Of a stretch of DNA of 64,000 bases, positions 14,588 through 26,908 are shown in pieces. The DNA comes from Linepithema humile (Eukaryota > Arthropoda > Insecta > Hymenoptera > Formicidae): NCBI RefSeq assembly GCF_040581485.1, contig NC_090133.1, positions 20,088,001 to 20,152,000 on the forward strand. The letters are read 5' to 3'. Position 1 is the first letter of the stretch. Each line of letters starts with the position of its first letter. The position numbers were made by a program, and so were the translations under genes. The notes under the pieces are model-generated. The model was not told where the DNA came from. It saw nothing but the letters and a program-made list of their open reading frames with translations, and searched no databases.

Positions 14588-14613
14588 CCGCCGCCGCCGC
14601 CGCCGCCGCCGCC
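14588..14613. repeat. (CCG)n microsatellite, 8.7 units
   Basis: A perfect CCG run of 26 bases. On the minus strand it reads as a glycine run in a low-complexity open frame that I do not consider coding. Confidence 0.95.
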
Positions 14614-16380
14614 ACCGACGCCGCCAACTCCCGGCGCACGGTATCGCAGAACAAAGAGCGCATACACGTTGCGCCGCCTCGTTATTGTTTCATGTTGCAA
14701 AATATCGCATTCTATTTACGTGCGCCTGACGGGCGCATCCAAAATTCACGAGGCTTCGGATTATATGCGTGCAGCTATGTGCCGTGTCACGTCATCTATC
14801 TTACGTCGTGCGCGCACGTTACGGCCGACAAAAGAGTACAGGCGCGATGATATAAGTTAGGGCGAAATTATGTCGCGGCAGTTGCGGCAAATATGCCGCG
14901 TACGAGGCCATACTTTTAATGCCAGTGCTATAAATTTTAAAGCTGTAATGGAATATCTTGTTCGGCGTTAAATCACGGTACAAGTAAATATGCATGACCG
15001 GCCTCGCCCGCCGCCGCTCGTGCATCGTTTTGGCGTCGAGACTAGATCGTATCTTTAGATATTAAATCTTAGTGTAACTCATTTCTACGTGTTATTCGCG
15101 GGAAATATTTTCTTCTCTTTCCCGGTGCATTTGGTATCGCGAAATGTCGCAAAGGAAGCATTTTCCACAAAGAGAACGCTAAAAACTGTCGACAGAAATT
15201 TCTCTTTTCGGACGGCACTTTTATGCATTACTGAACTCAAACGCTAAGTTTGCCTCTGTTCCCTGGCGAAGTAGACGCCGATAGTGACGGAGCAAATGTA
15301 CGGGTTAAACGAAGTAAGAACGAACAAAATACAACGTCGATTCGGCAAATCGCGAAAATAGCATTGAGGCACGCTACGCGAATACAAAAGTTCCCGAAGG
15401 AAACCGGCTATTTATCAAGAGGAAGTGGCGCGGCCAATTTGAAAACAGCAGGAAAGTGTGCCGCGGAGTCGGTAGAACTTTCAAGAAGTTCGTAGTAACG
15501 GCCGGATTCGCCCCATAATTCAAGTAGTGGCTTTCAATTTTTGCGGTAACCCGCTTATGTTTTTAGCTACCATCACGTGTAAAGATATATCTTCGAAACA
15601 TCCGAGTTGCACCGCGGCCATATTTACTTGAAAACTCTTTCAACTCTCGCGTTATGAAAAAAACATTAAAAACAGAATTTAGCACACAATTTAGCAGTTA
15701 ACAATCTAACGCGAGAGGAAAAACGTGGAATTCGTTTTTCCTCCGTTTTTTTATGAACAAAAATAAACATACAATTAATAATAAGTAAAAATTCTATGCT
15801 ACGTTTGTTTGCAAAGACATCCGGCTATTTTAACAAGTTGCATATTAGACTGGAAGTAGCGAGAAATGAAATATGAATAAACCAAAGAGCATTAATGTAG
15901 ACCGCAGATAAGCAGAGCGGCGTCTGACGACGAACTGGTTTTTACTACTCGCGGTCTCTTGGCAACGATGCGATGGTGTTTCGTGTCTCCCTGTGAGAAA
16001 TATGAGAAGTTGAAATCTGCTCTATCGTTTGCTCATGTTAACGAGACCCTTAATTATGTTTACAATGTACCGAGTATAAATTGCTCCTTAATTTAGAAGG
16101 TCAGACGCGAACAGCGGCGTGATGGGTGCCGTCATATCGTGGCGCATAATGAAATTTATCTACCGCTTTTCTAATACGACGAAGAGCTCTTTATACGTGC
16201 GATGTAAGCCCGAGCAAAGTTTAATCCATTATCAATGATCGTTCAAGATACTGCGATTCAATATTGAAACGCGTATTGACATTACAAGAATAAATATTTG
16301 TAAGGAAAAAATATTGTGAAAAATATTAACTTTGAAAAATCTGTTTCTGTTAAATTTTAGAAACATTTCAGCTCACCAGA

Positions 16381-16386
<6 letters not shown>
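14614..16386. other. Non-coding stretch between the CCG and AT microsatellites
   Basis: No supported gene. An 81-codon plus-strand frame near 15250-15495 shows no family features. Confidence 0.65.

Positions 16387-16437
<51 letters not shown>
16387..16437. repeat. (AT)n microsatellite, about 25 units
   Basis: An uninterrupted AT dinucleotide run of 51 bases. It is the longest simple repeat in the window and is likely length-polymorphic. Confidence 0.98.
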
Positions 16438-16438
<1 letters not shown>

Positions 16439-18340
16439 CTGTCGCACAGTGTGTTTCGAAATCAATGCGCAACTTTTATTTACTCCGCGGTGAAATTCTG
16501 GTCAGACCGCAAGGAAATTATATTTCCCGTGGAAAGCATCGTGTCGCTAATTTAGAGTCGACGTTGCAATGGATTTTTGTCGACGAGCTAATGTTCCATT
16601 TGGCATAAGGAAGGGATCCGCCGTTGCTCGGGGATGCTAATTAGAGTCGCAAAGCACTCAGACCCGGCGCAAAGCTATTCTTCCCGATGGAGAGGAGATC
16701 GTTCACTGTCTATTAAGTACTTTTCGTGTGTCCTAATTCGATTAAACGCACTTAACGAACTTGTCTTCGCTCAGGCATCGCTGCTAGATTAGAGTTTAAT
16801 TCGAGCAAGTTGAGAGTCTCTAAAAGAAAATTGAAGATTAATTGTTCAATTACAGAAATGACGAAAACACATCTGTCAAAACGCGAAGAAAATCGCTGTA
16901 TTTGTATCTCGATTATAATACAGTAGAAAAACGCGCGTTTTAATGAACCGATAAAATAGATCGCCCGAGGCTATTGATTATTGTAGACAATAAAGCGTTC
17001 TAAATACTTATGCTCCTATTTTATGTTAAATAAATTGCTCGAAGCTAGCAATTATAACAGACAATGAAGCGTTTTACGTATTTATGCTCCGCGAGCGCAA
17101 GGAAGATGCGATCAAGCAGCAAGCAATTTCAGTCTCGCGAACTGAGGCGAGGCCTCGGATCGCCTTTTATAGCGTCGAGAGTTTAAATGGACAAGTGCGA
17201 TATATATTTTAACGACGCAAAAAGCTCCGCAGGTGGTAACTGGCTATTAATTATTCATAAAGTTATCGGCGACTGGTTGAACGCGATGCCAAAAAGGCCA
17301 AAGGTGAAAAGTTCTTCGTTAGCAGATAAGAAAATGCGCGCGTGAGGACGCGCGAGGAAAAACCCGCTCCGCCGAAGCAACGAGAGATATTTCATCTCCG
17401 AGAGAAATATCATATTTACAGAGAGAATACCTCAGCAATCTGCGAAAGTAACCCCATCCTTGTACAGAGCGGCAGGTTCCTTTTTGCAATTACACAGGAT
17501 ATCTGAGAATATCTATGTAACGACAGCAAGATAAACGAGAAACGAGATATTCTCTCTCTAAATTTTAGGTTATTTTGACTAAACTGAGATTGTATCTGCT
17601 CTATCTCTTATTGTAATTTTCGAATATTAAATATTAAATATTTTGGTAACTGAATCGTTAATTCTGTGAGAACAGTACAAAGTTTGCCCAAAATTAATTT
17701 TTATCTGTTTACTCTTCCGAGATTTGATTTGTTAAACCCTTTAATTTTGGAGAATAAACAATACTAAGATTAAATAAAATCAGATTACAATGTTAATAAA
17801 GATAAAAATCATCTCAAACTGCAGAGAATATCACCGTACTATAATACCTACGTCGTAGATTTTCTAGAACATCCTATATTCCGCGTACGTAGCATTTATA
17901 AAAGAAGCTGGGAGCATCGCGTACGCAGCATGTGGCCTCTTTTCTCCAGGTTCTCCGCTTTGCCGGAGGATTTTTTGCAAGTCAAAACCACATCTAATTA
18001 TTCAAGCGGTCAGTGCCTGGGCTACTTCACGTCGCATTTGATGTAAAATAATCTGCGCGGCGCACCGGGGTCGAGATGCGCGAATTGAATGTGACATCGT
18101 AATATCAAAATTCAAAAACAAAGCTAGAATGAAAAGATCAGTGCAACAAATGCGTTAAAAAAGTTAATATATATATATCCACATTTTTTTCTCATAAAAT
18201 TTAGATGTTTATAAAAATTTATCGTTTATAGCTCCAAACATCATTTAGATGTAACAAATTATATGAAATCAAGAAAAGACATTCTCAAAGAATATTGTAA
18301 TTTTTAAACCAGTTTTGTCCGCGTGTTCCTTGACGTGAAT
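16438..18340. other. Non-coding stretch
   Basis: No open frame longer than 60 codons on either strand. TATAAAAG occurs at 17897-17904, without an initiator motif at the expected distance. Confidence 0.7.
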
Positions 18341-18564
18341 AAATCATGATAAAATATATATTATCATGCGATAAAACAAACGGTAAGGAACTGGATCAAC
18401 GATCGTCGTAGCGTGCGGAGGGAGGAGAAGGAGGAGGCGGACAAGGCAAGCCGCGGAGCAAGCGAGTCGAGGATCTGCCCCGCACGAAATCCGGCGGTTT
18501 GCGCGCAAATTGGATGTTATCTCTCGGCAGCTGGGGACAGAGCACACCGAGGCCCACGTGCGCT

Positions 18565-18583
18565 CGCGCGCGCGCGCGCGCGC
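18565..18583. repeat. (CG)9 dinucleotide tract
   Basis: An alternating CG run within a CpG-dense segment, with Z-DNA-forming potential. Confidence 0.95.
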
Positions 18584-19373
18584 CCGACACATACACCAAT
18601 ACAGCCGTCGCCGCCATCCCACACACATACGTCCGACCACTTATAAACGTGAGATGAGAACTTTACCGATCCTGGCATCGAAGCGAAGTCCAGGGGCGAG
18701 CTTTAAGCTTCCGACCGCCTTCCCCCTCCTCATTCCTCGCATCCGTCTGCCTCAACCCCACGGTTATCCTCGGCTCTCTTCCCCGCGCGTATCCTCCGAC
18801 CATCCTACGTCGCCGTGTAGTAGGTTGAATCCTAGCCGCGAGAAAGCTCGATTTGCCGCAGCTGCTCCAACGGATCGTTAAAATCGACCGTAAGCCGCGC
18901 CGCGCCGTCCGGATCGACGAGCCGAATATTCGAGCGTCGGCGGTAAAATGCCGATAATTTTGCCAATTCGGATCATTTCGCGGAGACGCATTGTTCCGCG
19001 GACGAGCGGCCAAGGTTTTTCGTCTACGCGTACCCACGTCGCGATGGTCGATACCCCCCCAGTGGGATCTCTCCCCCGTGGAATCTGGCTCGCATTCAGG
19101 AAATCAAGCGGATTGGGAAGGGGCCGCGGGAGGGGACGGGAGGTAGAATTTTACACGAGCGAGCGAGAAGGATTGCAGCGCGCAACAGCGATTTTCCGCA
19201 GTGCGCCTGCATTTCTTTTAATAAATTACACGTGGAAATTTATCGGGTGTGCGGCGCGACTGATTGATGAGTGCAACGATGTACTTCGATGAGCGGCGCG
19301 ATAAAAGAGAATGGTTGCGCGTGGTGCGCGTCGCGTGTAAATGGATATTACTGATATAGTATTTTGTGCGTTC

Positions 19374-19376
<3 letters not shown>

Positions 19377-19406
<30 letters not shown>

Positions 19407-19414
19407 GAGAGAGA
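19377..19414. repeat. (GA)12 microsatellite with purine-rich extension
   Basis: Twelve GA units to 19400, then GGGAAAGAGAGAGA. Confidence 0.95.
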
Positions 19415-19760
19415 CTAAATGAAATAATATCTCAAGAACACTCCTCCCGAAAGATGAATAGGGCGCGCGCGACTGATGGAGATGAAGGAAAAGCTTCGGG
19501 TCGACTGACGTCGAGGTGCAGTCCGGATGAATGGGACGCCGTGGAGTGACGTCCATCGAGATCAAAAGACGAGTGGATGATTCTGGACGCGGGCTGTTGA
19601 GCGGAGACAGAGAAGTCGTGGAGATTATCGGAACGACGGCGGTGACAACAAAGAGCATTCCGTGTTCCATTGTGTTGACGTCTGCACCGGTGCATTTGCG
19701 TCAATATAAAATGCTGATTACGACGAGGTCCCTTCGTGCCTACCTCAAATAATCGCTAAA

Positions 19761-22600
19761 ATCATTATTTTAATGATTTTGATGAAAACAAAAACGCTTA
19801 TACATGAAATCGCTTGTGTGATGTACAACAATAGTTTCTTTCTTTTTTTTTGTGTTCAATAATCGTATAATAATTTAAAAAATAAATAAAAATTATATCT
19901 AAATTGAGAATATAAAAACAAAAATTTAATATTTTTTTGAAGATTTATTCATTTTTCAAAATAAAAATCAAATTCGACTGCTTTTGACATTTCTCATATA
20001 TTCAATTAAAGTGCAATTTTATTTTGCAACATATGCAATATCAATTCAATATCAATTTAATACCAATTTAATATTTATTAAATATTTAATTAAATATTTA
20101 ATATCTACATATATAAATTTAAAAATATTGTAAATAACAACTTTCAAAGCAAGATTAAATTTTACTAACATTTCGCTACCGCGATTGAATAAGAAACTAT
20201 TCATTGCAAGAAAGCGAGTATTTAACCACGAACGTCGATCCTGTAATCGAGCTTTAAGGAATTGCGGGTGGCATTTAAAGACCTCGAGGGTTGTCGAAAG
20301 TGGCTAAAGAGGATTTCTTCTTGCATTGTATTGGAATGCAGCGCGCCGTGTGAATCGTTCTCGTATATCCTTGCGGAGAATTATCGAGATGTTTATCCGC
20401 TTATAAAGGCCGCTATCCGAATATTTATTAGTTCACGGGAGAAGCGACGTCCTTTTCCGCTCTGTTTCAACCAGGCAAGGGTGTCGCACCGCCGCCCAGT
20501 ATTTATTGTCCCGACGGGAAATGGTGTTTCGTATGTTTCTACCTGCCTCTTCTTCGACAAGGCGTATTATACATTCAACATTAATGTCAAAGTGCGAAAT
20601 AAATGTGGCGGAATTATTTTCAGGATTAAAAGTAATTAGCGTGTTAAAAGCAATCTTCAATTAATCCTCAATTACCATCGCGAAATTCAATCAAATTGCT
20701 GCACAAATAAAATTGCGCCAAGAAATTATATTTTATATCGCAGAACTAAGGTAGAATCATTCTCCATCGTTATTATATATATAATAATATACAAATATAA
20801 ACGTAAATTTCTCTAACACCTTTGATATCTCCAATCGAGCAGCTTGTTTCAAACGTCGAATGTTAAAGGCAAATATATGCACCGGCGACGAAGCAGTCGC
20901 CTCTGCACACCTCGTGCGAAAAACGTTCAAAGCTCAAAAAGCGTTCGTTCAAGCGCACACGCGCGCAAAGGCGCGTTTATAACTACGCGATATTCGACGT
21001 GCGGAGATCGAGAAACGGTCATTCGCCGGAAGGCCGTTCACCCGGAAGATATTTCCGGCGCGCAAGAAACGAAAGGCCACTAAAAAAGGGATAGAGATAG
21101 GGAATGACTGACAGAGCGAGTATGCAGAATTCTATTTCCACCACGGGGTAAAGGGGCGGGGAGGGGAACCGCCGGGCGCTTATAGGGGCTTACGCGACCT
21201 CGTTTACTGTACACGTACCGGCATTGTTGCGAGCAAATCGTTTGTATTTTCTACGATGCAAACGAGTTCGCGGAAACGATACTAAACCGGCATCGAGAGC
21301 GTTTTTCCAGAACCGACACGGACCACCCGTCGTCTATCGACCTATCGATGTCTTCCGCCACGCGATGCTCGCGGCGTCTTCGCCGAACAAAAGTGACGAC
21401 GGAACCTTGCAATCTGTTTTCTCCCTACCGACAACATAGAAAAGCTTACGGTTCGCCTGCGTGAAAGCAATTTCGTGACGAGGAGTCTTTACGATCGCGA
21501 GAGAAAAAGGGAGAAAGCGCGCTCTTTTTCATACTCCGCGATTTTTCTCATTAATCCGAGACCGGTCTCTGAAATGCGGAGCTAAACCAAAACCTCGTAA
21601 TTTAATTGGGTCACAAACGAATGTTGAGATATTAGATCTGGGCAAATGGTTTTATGCAGTTCTGAGAAATAGGTATTTGCTTTTTGCGCGACGCGGAAAA
21701 TAACGTCTAATTAAAGCGTTCCCCCGCGTAAATTACACGGCATCGGGTGTGTTGCATCTTGTACGTCAAACACAAAGGGGCCGTCGGACGCGACGCGATT
21801 AAAATTCACTGGCCGCGCGATATAAACGAGATTGGAATGAACAATGTGCGCCGGAATTAACACATTGCCACGAGGCGTAATTACCCGTTCCGCAAGTTCC
21901 ACGGTCTCCGAGAGAGCCCCTCGTTCCATCCGCGCTCGATTATCCGTGAAAGAATCAACGGACCTCGAGGCACCCATCGGTACTTTAATTTTATTACCGT
22001 CCCCTCTTCTGAGAGAGAGAGAGAGAAAAAGGAGAAAAAGGGAAGGAGAGAAAGAGCCGGCACCCACTTCTTCAACCTGTCCTCTCCGCGTCACCCTCTT
22101 CGTTTCCCGAGTTTCTCAGTCGCTGACTGACTCGCCGGAGCCGTAAAACAATAATGAGCAATCACATAATAGATCGCCCGCGGAAAGCGGGGAAGCGGGG
22201 AAGAGCCTCCTTGGTCGTTGCTTCTATTCAATCCTCGCGTTGGCCGAATGGCGTTCGATTCTCCGGCCGGCGATTTTCCTAGTTGGCTTCGGCTGGCGAG
22301 ATCTTAGCGCCGGCATTCCCGTTAAAGCTTATCGGCGAGGAAAGGGTCGTGGGGCGGGCATTCGTCGATTAAATTGTTACGCAAGTAAGTCGACACTTTG
22401 GTGACTTCGTGCTTATCGATCGGCGACCGATGGGTATCGCGATGCGCGTAACTAAGGGCAACGAAGGCGCCGATTCGCTCGAGTTTACTTAAAATACCTT
22501 CTCTCTTTCTCCCTCTCGAATCGATACTTCCCGAGGTAGTAATTCACGCTTTAATTGTTTCGCTCTGTATCCGCGAATTGCATTCATATTTATACCTGTT
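19761..22600. other. Non-coding stretch, AT-rich then GC-rich
   Basis: Very AT-rich from 19761 to about 20200, including ATTTAAT-type repeats near 20040-20110. The sequence becomes CpG-richer from about 20870. No exon recognised. Confidence 0.65.
22011..22056. repeat. GA-rich tract
   Basis: GAGAGAGA followed by mixed A/G runs; an all-purine strand for about 45 bases. Confidence 0.9.
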
Positions 22601-22602
22601 AT

Positions 22603-22652
22603 ATATTTTATTTATTTATTTATATTTATATTCATACCGATTTTTATATTTA
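22603..22652. repeat. (TTTA)n and TATATTTATA low-complexity tract
   Basis: Several TTTA units (about 22606-22626) grading into degenerate TATATTTATA within a T-rich stretch. Confidence 0.85.
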
Positions 22653-24130
22653 TACTTCTGAATGCTGAAAAACACAAGTTTTTGTTGTTCTATTTTTTTT
22701 TTTTTTTCAATATTAAAAATATCAATTTTATTCATTTCTCTATTTTTACTATTATATTAGTCGTATAAAAAAAAAATAGTGGTACTACTCTCCATTCGTG
22801 ACAGATGGTGTGTTTTGTGACATCAGGCGGTTCCAAACGACCGATATTTCGCATTGTGAAACTTCGCCGCCGCCATCCAGCGCCGGCAACTTTACGTTTA
22901 TGTCTGGCTTACGCGTGCAAATATATACGCGTAATGGATGTTTATACATATACGCGCCGAGAGAAGTGCACGGTGGCTTGACCCAGTCTCGCAGAATGCA
23001 TACGCTCAATATGTATGCGGTGCGTACGACTACTGTCGCGCGGATGCGATTAAAACTCTTACGCGTTACAGCGCCGTATGGAAATCAGCATGTGCGGAAT
23101 ATTGTATAGCCGAGTGCGCGGCAACGAAAGTTCGCGTTCCGTATCTGCACGTGGAATTTAGCAGGGATGTTTACGAGGGCGTCGGGGACACGAATGTACG
23201 TACGTGTTTATGCAACCTCGCGCGTTTCAGTCCATTTAAAAGCGAATAAGTATGGACTTAATAATGTTTTGCTAAATGCGACTGCCGCGTGTATGGAGGA
23301 ACGGAGATAATACAACAAAAGTTCACATTTCACTGTCTAGTATTTAGGAGAGAGATCGGTGAATTTTACATGTGTTTGCAACGTTCGACTGCAATATTTT
23401 ATGAAATGAATAAACGACTGATAATGGAAGGTTTCTTCTTCATGTAAATATGAAAAATATATGTTAAAACGAAGATATTGTAACATAAAGAAACGAGAGT
23501 TGCATTATATTTTTTTTCCATCAAGTAGTAAAAAACAATATTTTCGAATAACGTAAATATGTACGTAATATACTTTTATATAACATGCAGATGTATAATG
23601 CGTACGTTTGAAATTAACTAAAGTCTATCTTCCGAAATGCTGTTTAGCTAGAGTGAAATTACTCTAGCCAAACTTCTCCATCTTTCTTTGTACACCGTAT
23701 ATCATTTGTGTAGAGCAAGCTGCTTCCAATCCTGCGGAACTGCATAGAGTAGATTTAGCGAGACAAATCTCCAGGCTGTGTACATTTGCGAATCTCAGTC
23801 TCTCCGCGGTTATGTCCCATGCTGGACTCCCCTCGCTATCCAGCACTTTACATTTCACGAAAAAAAAGACAGTGGTAAAAACAGGATTATTAGAGGGAGA
23901 GAAAAAAAAATCCGCTCTAAATTCTTGCAAGAATGATGAGTCGAAAGGAAGAACTTTTGTAAAGACTTTATTCGCGTCGCTATTTTACGAACGACAAATA
24001 AAATTGCGAAAAACAAGATTTTTTTTCCGAATTTTGCAAACTATTGTAACTTTTCATCAGAATGTCACGAAGAAAATTCTCCTTGCGCGGTGATTCCGTC
24101 GAAATTGATACAGGCGCTAAAACGGCACCG
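22653..24130. other. Non-coding stretch with a weak coding-like open segment
   Basis: On the minus strand, 23664-23845 is open for 60 codons to a TAG. It is preceded by CTGTCTTTTTTTTCG and an AAAG acceptor-like site. The peptide includes WDITAERLRF and MIYGVQRKMEKFG, which match no family I know. I rate coding status as unproven. Confidence 0.4.
23642..23673. other. 13-bp inverted repeat with 6-nt loop
   Basis: GTTTAGCTAGAGT and ACTCTAGCCAAAC pair with one mismatch around GAAATT. On the minus strand the hairpin begins inside the last codons of a 60-codon open stretch and spans its stop codon (23664-23666). Confidence 0.7.
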
Positions 24131-26584
24131 TGAGAGTCCATCAAATTTCACCGGGACGTAAACTCACGATAAAACGTCGAATAAAACGCAACGATAAAAA
24201 AATTGGGACAATCCCTGTGCGCACGCGTTTCTATGCGCTCGGAAAAAAAAGTGTCGAGAGAGGATCGCCGGATAGTGATAGAGAGTTTCGATCATCCGAG
24301 AGATCACCGGATTTCTATCTCTCGTAACCGATACGAGCGACGTGTCGGCTGACAGTATCCGGTAATCGGGGTCACCTCGTTTCCGCGAGAATGATCTTGC
24401 AACACGACAAACACTTCGGGAATCGTTTCTCGATCTGACAATTCGCGTGGCGCGCGGCACGTGGCGAGTGAGATGAATTTATTGCGGCACGGGAGCCCTT
24501 GGAGAAGGCGCGGTTCTGTACATCGGAAAGAGCTGACGGATTGAAAAGCAAAAGGACAGGAGCGACGTAAGAGCATTGGCATTGTGTCATAATGTTTGAG
24601 ACGGTAAGCCATCGAGGGAAAGCTGTCTCCTGTGTAAGAAGTATGATAAAGTTCCTCAAGTTACTCGCCGTATTCACTCGATACCGAACGTCACGAGGAA
24701 CGGGGCGAGGAACAGGGCGAGGAATCGCTCTAAGGAACGGAGGATCTCAATATCGCGACATTGAGAGGGAAAACCACGAGTTTTTTTCGTCACACAAGGC
24801 ACTCATATCGGCGGTGCGACGCAGCGGGATATTGTATTTGCGCGTAAGCTGTGCAGAGCGCGGGATAGGTTCGTGCAAAATGACGGAGATCGTCGCCCGC
24901 TTCGTCAATGGAGCAGTAATAGCATTGAAGGGCGTTAGAAGCGCGTTGCAGACGCGTTTACTATGATGCGCGCGTGAAACTGGCTCGTGAAAGGCTCGCA
25001 AAAGCGCTTTATATACCGATGTATACAGACGTATACCGGGCGCGGCGGGTGCACTGACTCTGCACTTACCGTGTTGTGTCATTGCAAATTGCGAACGCGC
25101 CATTGCCGCGTTGAACAGTGTGGAGCCATCAGTTTTAATTGACGCCGGGTTGTGGTCCAAACCGCGCCGTTGTGGACCATTTGGCAAGCGATATGGTTCC
25201 GTTATAACCGTATAATTCTTACGTCTAGGAGCGTATTGCATCGTCCAAATGCTTCGCAGTCGTATTTGCCGAGCGTCCCTCTTTCGCTCGCGTAACCTCT
25301 CAAAACGGCTCGCACATATATCTCGCCCCGGCCGCAGCCTTCGTAAACTCGGAAATAATGTAGACGCGCCGGAGTTTCAATCTTACAGAAATTAATTCGT
25401 GCAAATATCATTTCGTTTCCACCCGTCGGCTTATGCGTAGCATTGTTTACACACGTTCTCGCGCGGGCGAAGGCTAACAGCGAAACTCGTTTCCGCGAGA
25501 ACGACCGCCGGCAAATTCATTCAGTCCCGCTTACGCTCGCTTCTTCGTTTATAAGACGCACTCTACGTCGGAATGCAACGCAACCGACCGTGCAAATTCG
25601 ACCGATCTAAACGTTATTGCATTCTTTTTTACGGAAAATTCTAATATGCTCGCCGCATTTCAATGTATAAATCAGAGTCGTATTTGTCGGAATTGTCTAA
25701 TGTCGGAATTAGTTCGCAAGTGCTATTTTCACAGCGAAATCGAGCACCGCGTACAAATAGCTCCCGCCGTAAGTACACATTATGCAAAGCGACGCTCCTC
25801 AACTTGGCGTCGCGGCGCGCAGACGACGGCTGCGAGAAGAGGAATATACGAAGACGACGGACGCGCAGCGACAATTAGGCAATTAGAACGAAAAAGCTCG
25901 TTCGGTAGGCAGCCCGCGTGCTTGAGGCGCGAAAGGTTCAAGGTGCACCTGAGGCGGGTGATCGTTTCGTTTCGCGGAGGGAGGCAGACGACCGGGGATC
26001 TTCGCTTCGAATTGCCAAGTGCACACATCGCTAACTAGGTTACATAACACAATTAGCGCCTCCGCTAATTTCTCAACGCCGACTAGGCAACCGGCTAGGC
26101 ATGGTACTTCGCTATTAATGGGCAAATACAAAGCGCCGACTATCCGGAACGCGCCGCCGCTCGGTCTTCCCTATCCGACCGTTTCTCTCTTCCTCCCATC
26201 GCCGTGTCGACCCCTGCTATCCTGTCTTTTCCCGCGACGAGAGGAACAGCCGGGAGAACCCTCGCCGTGTACGGTCCAGACGAACAAAAACAGGTTTGAT
26301 CGCGTACACAAACACGGGGGCGGGCGCGCGTTTAATCGCAAGAGCGCGTTTCCACGGCGCCCGGTGTATTCGTACTCGTACCGGAGGAAACGCGCGTTGA
26401 ATATTCAATTCGTCGCGATTTATAATAGGCACGAGTGTATCTTCGCGCCATGTTCGCCGTTCTCGATACTTTAATCATTGCGGAAGTAACGGCGAGATAA
26501 GCGAAGTAGAAAAAAGAGGCTTTTATTCCTCTTAATGGCAAATAGATAAAGAAGCTTTCTGTGCTTCTTTGCAGATAATTCATA
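24131..26584. other. CpG-dense non-coding stretch
   Basis: Overlapping open frames on both strands, the longest 164 codons on minus (24747-25241). That frame contains a good GTAAGT donor at 25071 after ...CAACACG, but no matching acceptor or known domain. CTCGTTTCCGCGAGAA occurs at both 24378 and 25487. Confidence 0.45.
24694..24724. repeat. 12-bp tandem repeat, about 2.6 copies
   Basis: Units CGAGGAACGGGG, CGAGGAACAGGG and a partial CGAGGAA follow each other without gaps. Confidence 0.9.
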
Positions 26585-26908
26585 AAAATCGCGCGTCACA
26601 AATTATGTGTTTCAATAATTTTCTTAAGGATAAATCAATTTAAAAAACGTATAAATATTATATTAAATAAAAATGAATACTTTATTGCTATTTTTCTTTA
26701 CGTCCAACTCGAATAGATGGAGTGGAGACTTTCCGTGTACTTTGCGCTCGTGAAAACCGCACATCACAGATTGTACGTATCTCAACAATTTTATCAAGGA
26801 TAAATCAATCTGAAGCTGATGAAAGAAGTCGCACGTAAAGAAGAGCACGGCTGATCCGGCGCGTGTCTTGCGTATGTGAAATGTATAAATATTATATAAA
26901 AATTAAAT
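26585..26908. repeat. Diverged direct duplication
   Basis: Segment 26585-26639 resembles 26753-26809; both end in AAGGATAAATCAAT. A second block, GTATAAATATTATAT, occurs at 26649-26663 and again at 26883-26897, so the homology continues past the core with about 65 extra bases in the second copy. The left copy is preceded by a small hairpin with arms AAAGAAGC and GCTTCTTT (26548-26570). Confidence 0.7.

Larger units (their letters stand above)
18341..19760. other. CpG-dense non-coding stretch
   Basis: GC-rich with (CG)9 and (GA)12 tracts. Several overlapping open frames on both strands reflect composition. A possible promoter or untranslated-exon region on base composition alone. Confidence 0.5.

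Noticed and set aside
17897..17904. TATAAAAG boxes here and at 43116, 48273 and 49859
   Set aside because: None has an insect initiator (TCAGT-like) about 30 bp downstream or an associated gene; a few are expected by chance in 64 kb.
24747..25241. 164-codon minus-strand frame containing a GTAAGT donor near 25071
   Set aside because: The donor is good, but no convincing acceptor or start context was found upstream and the peptide matches no family.
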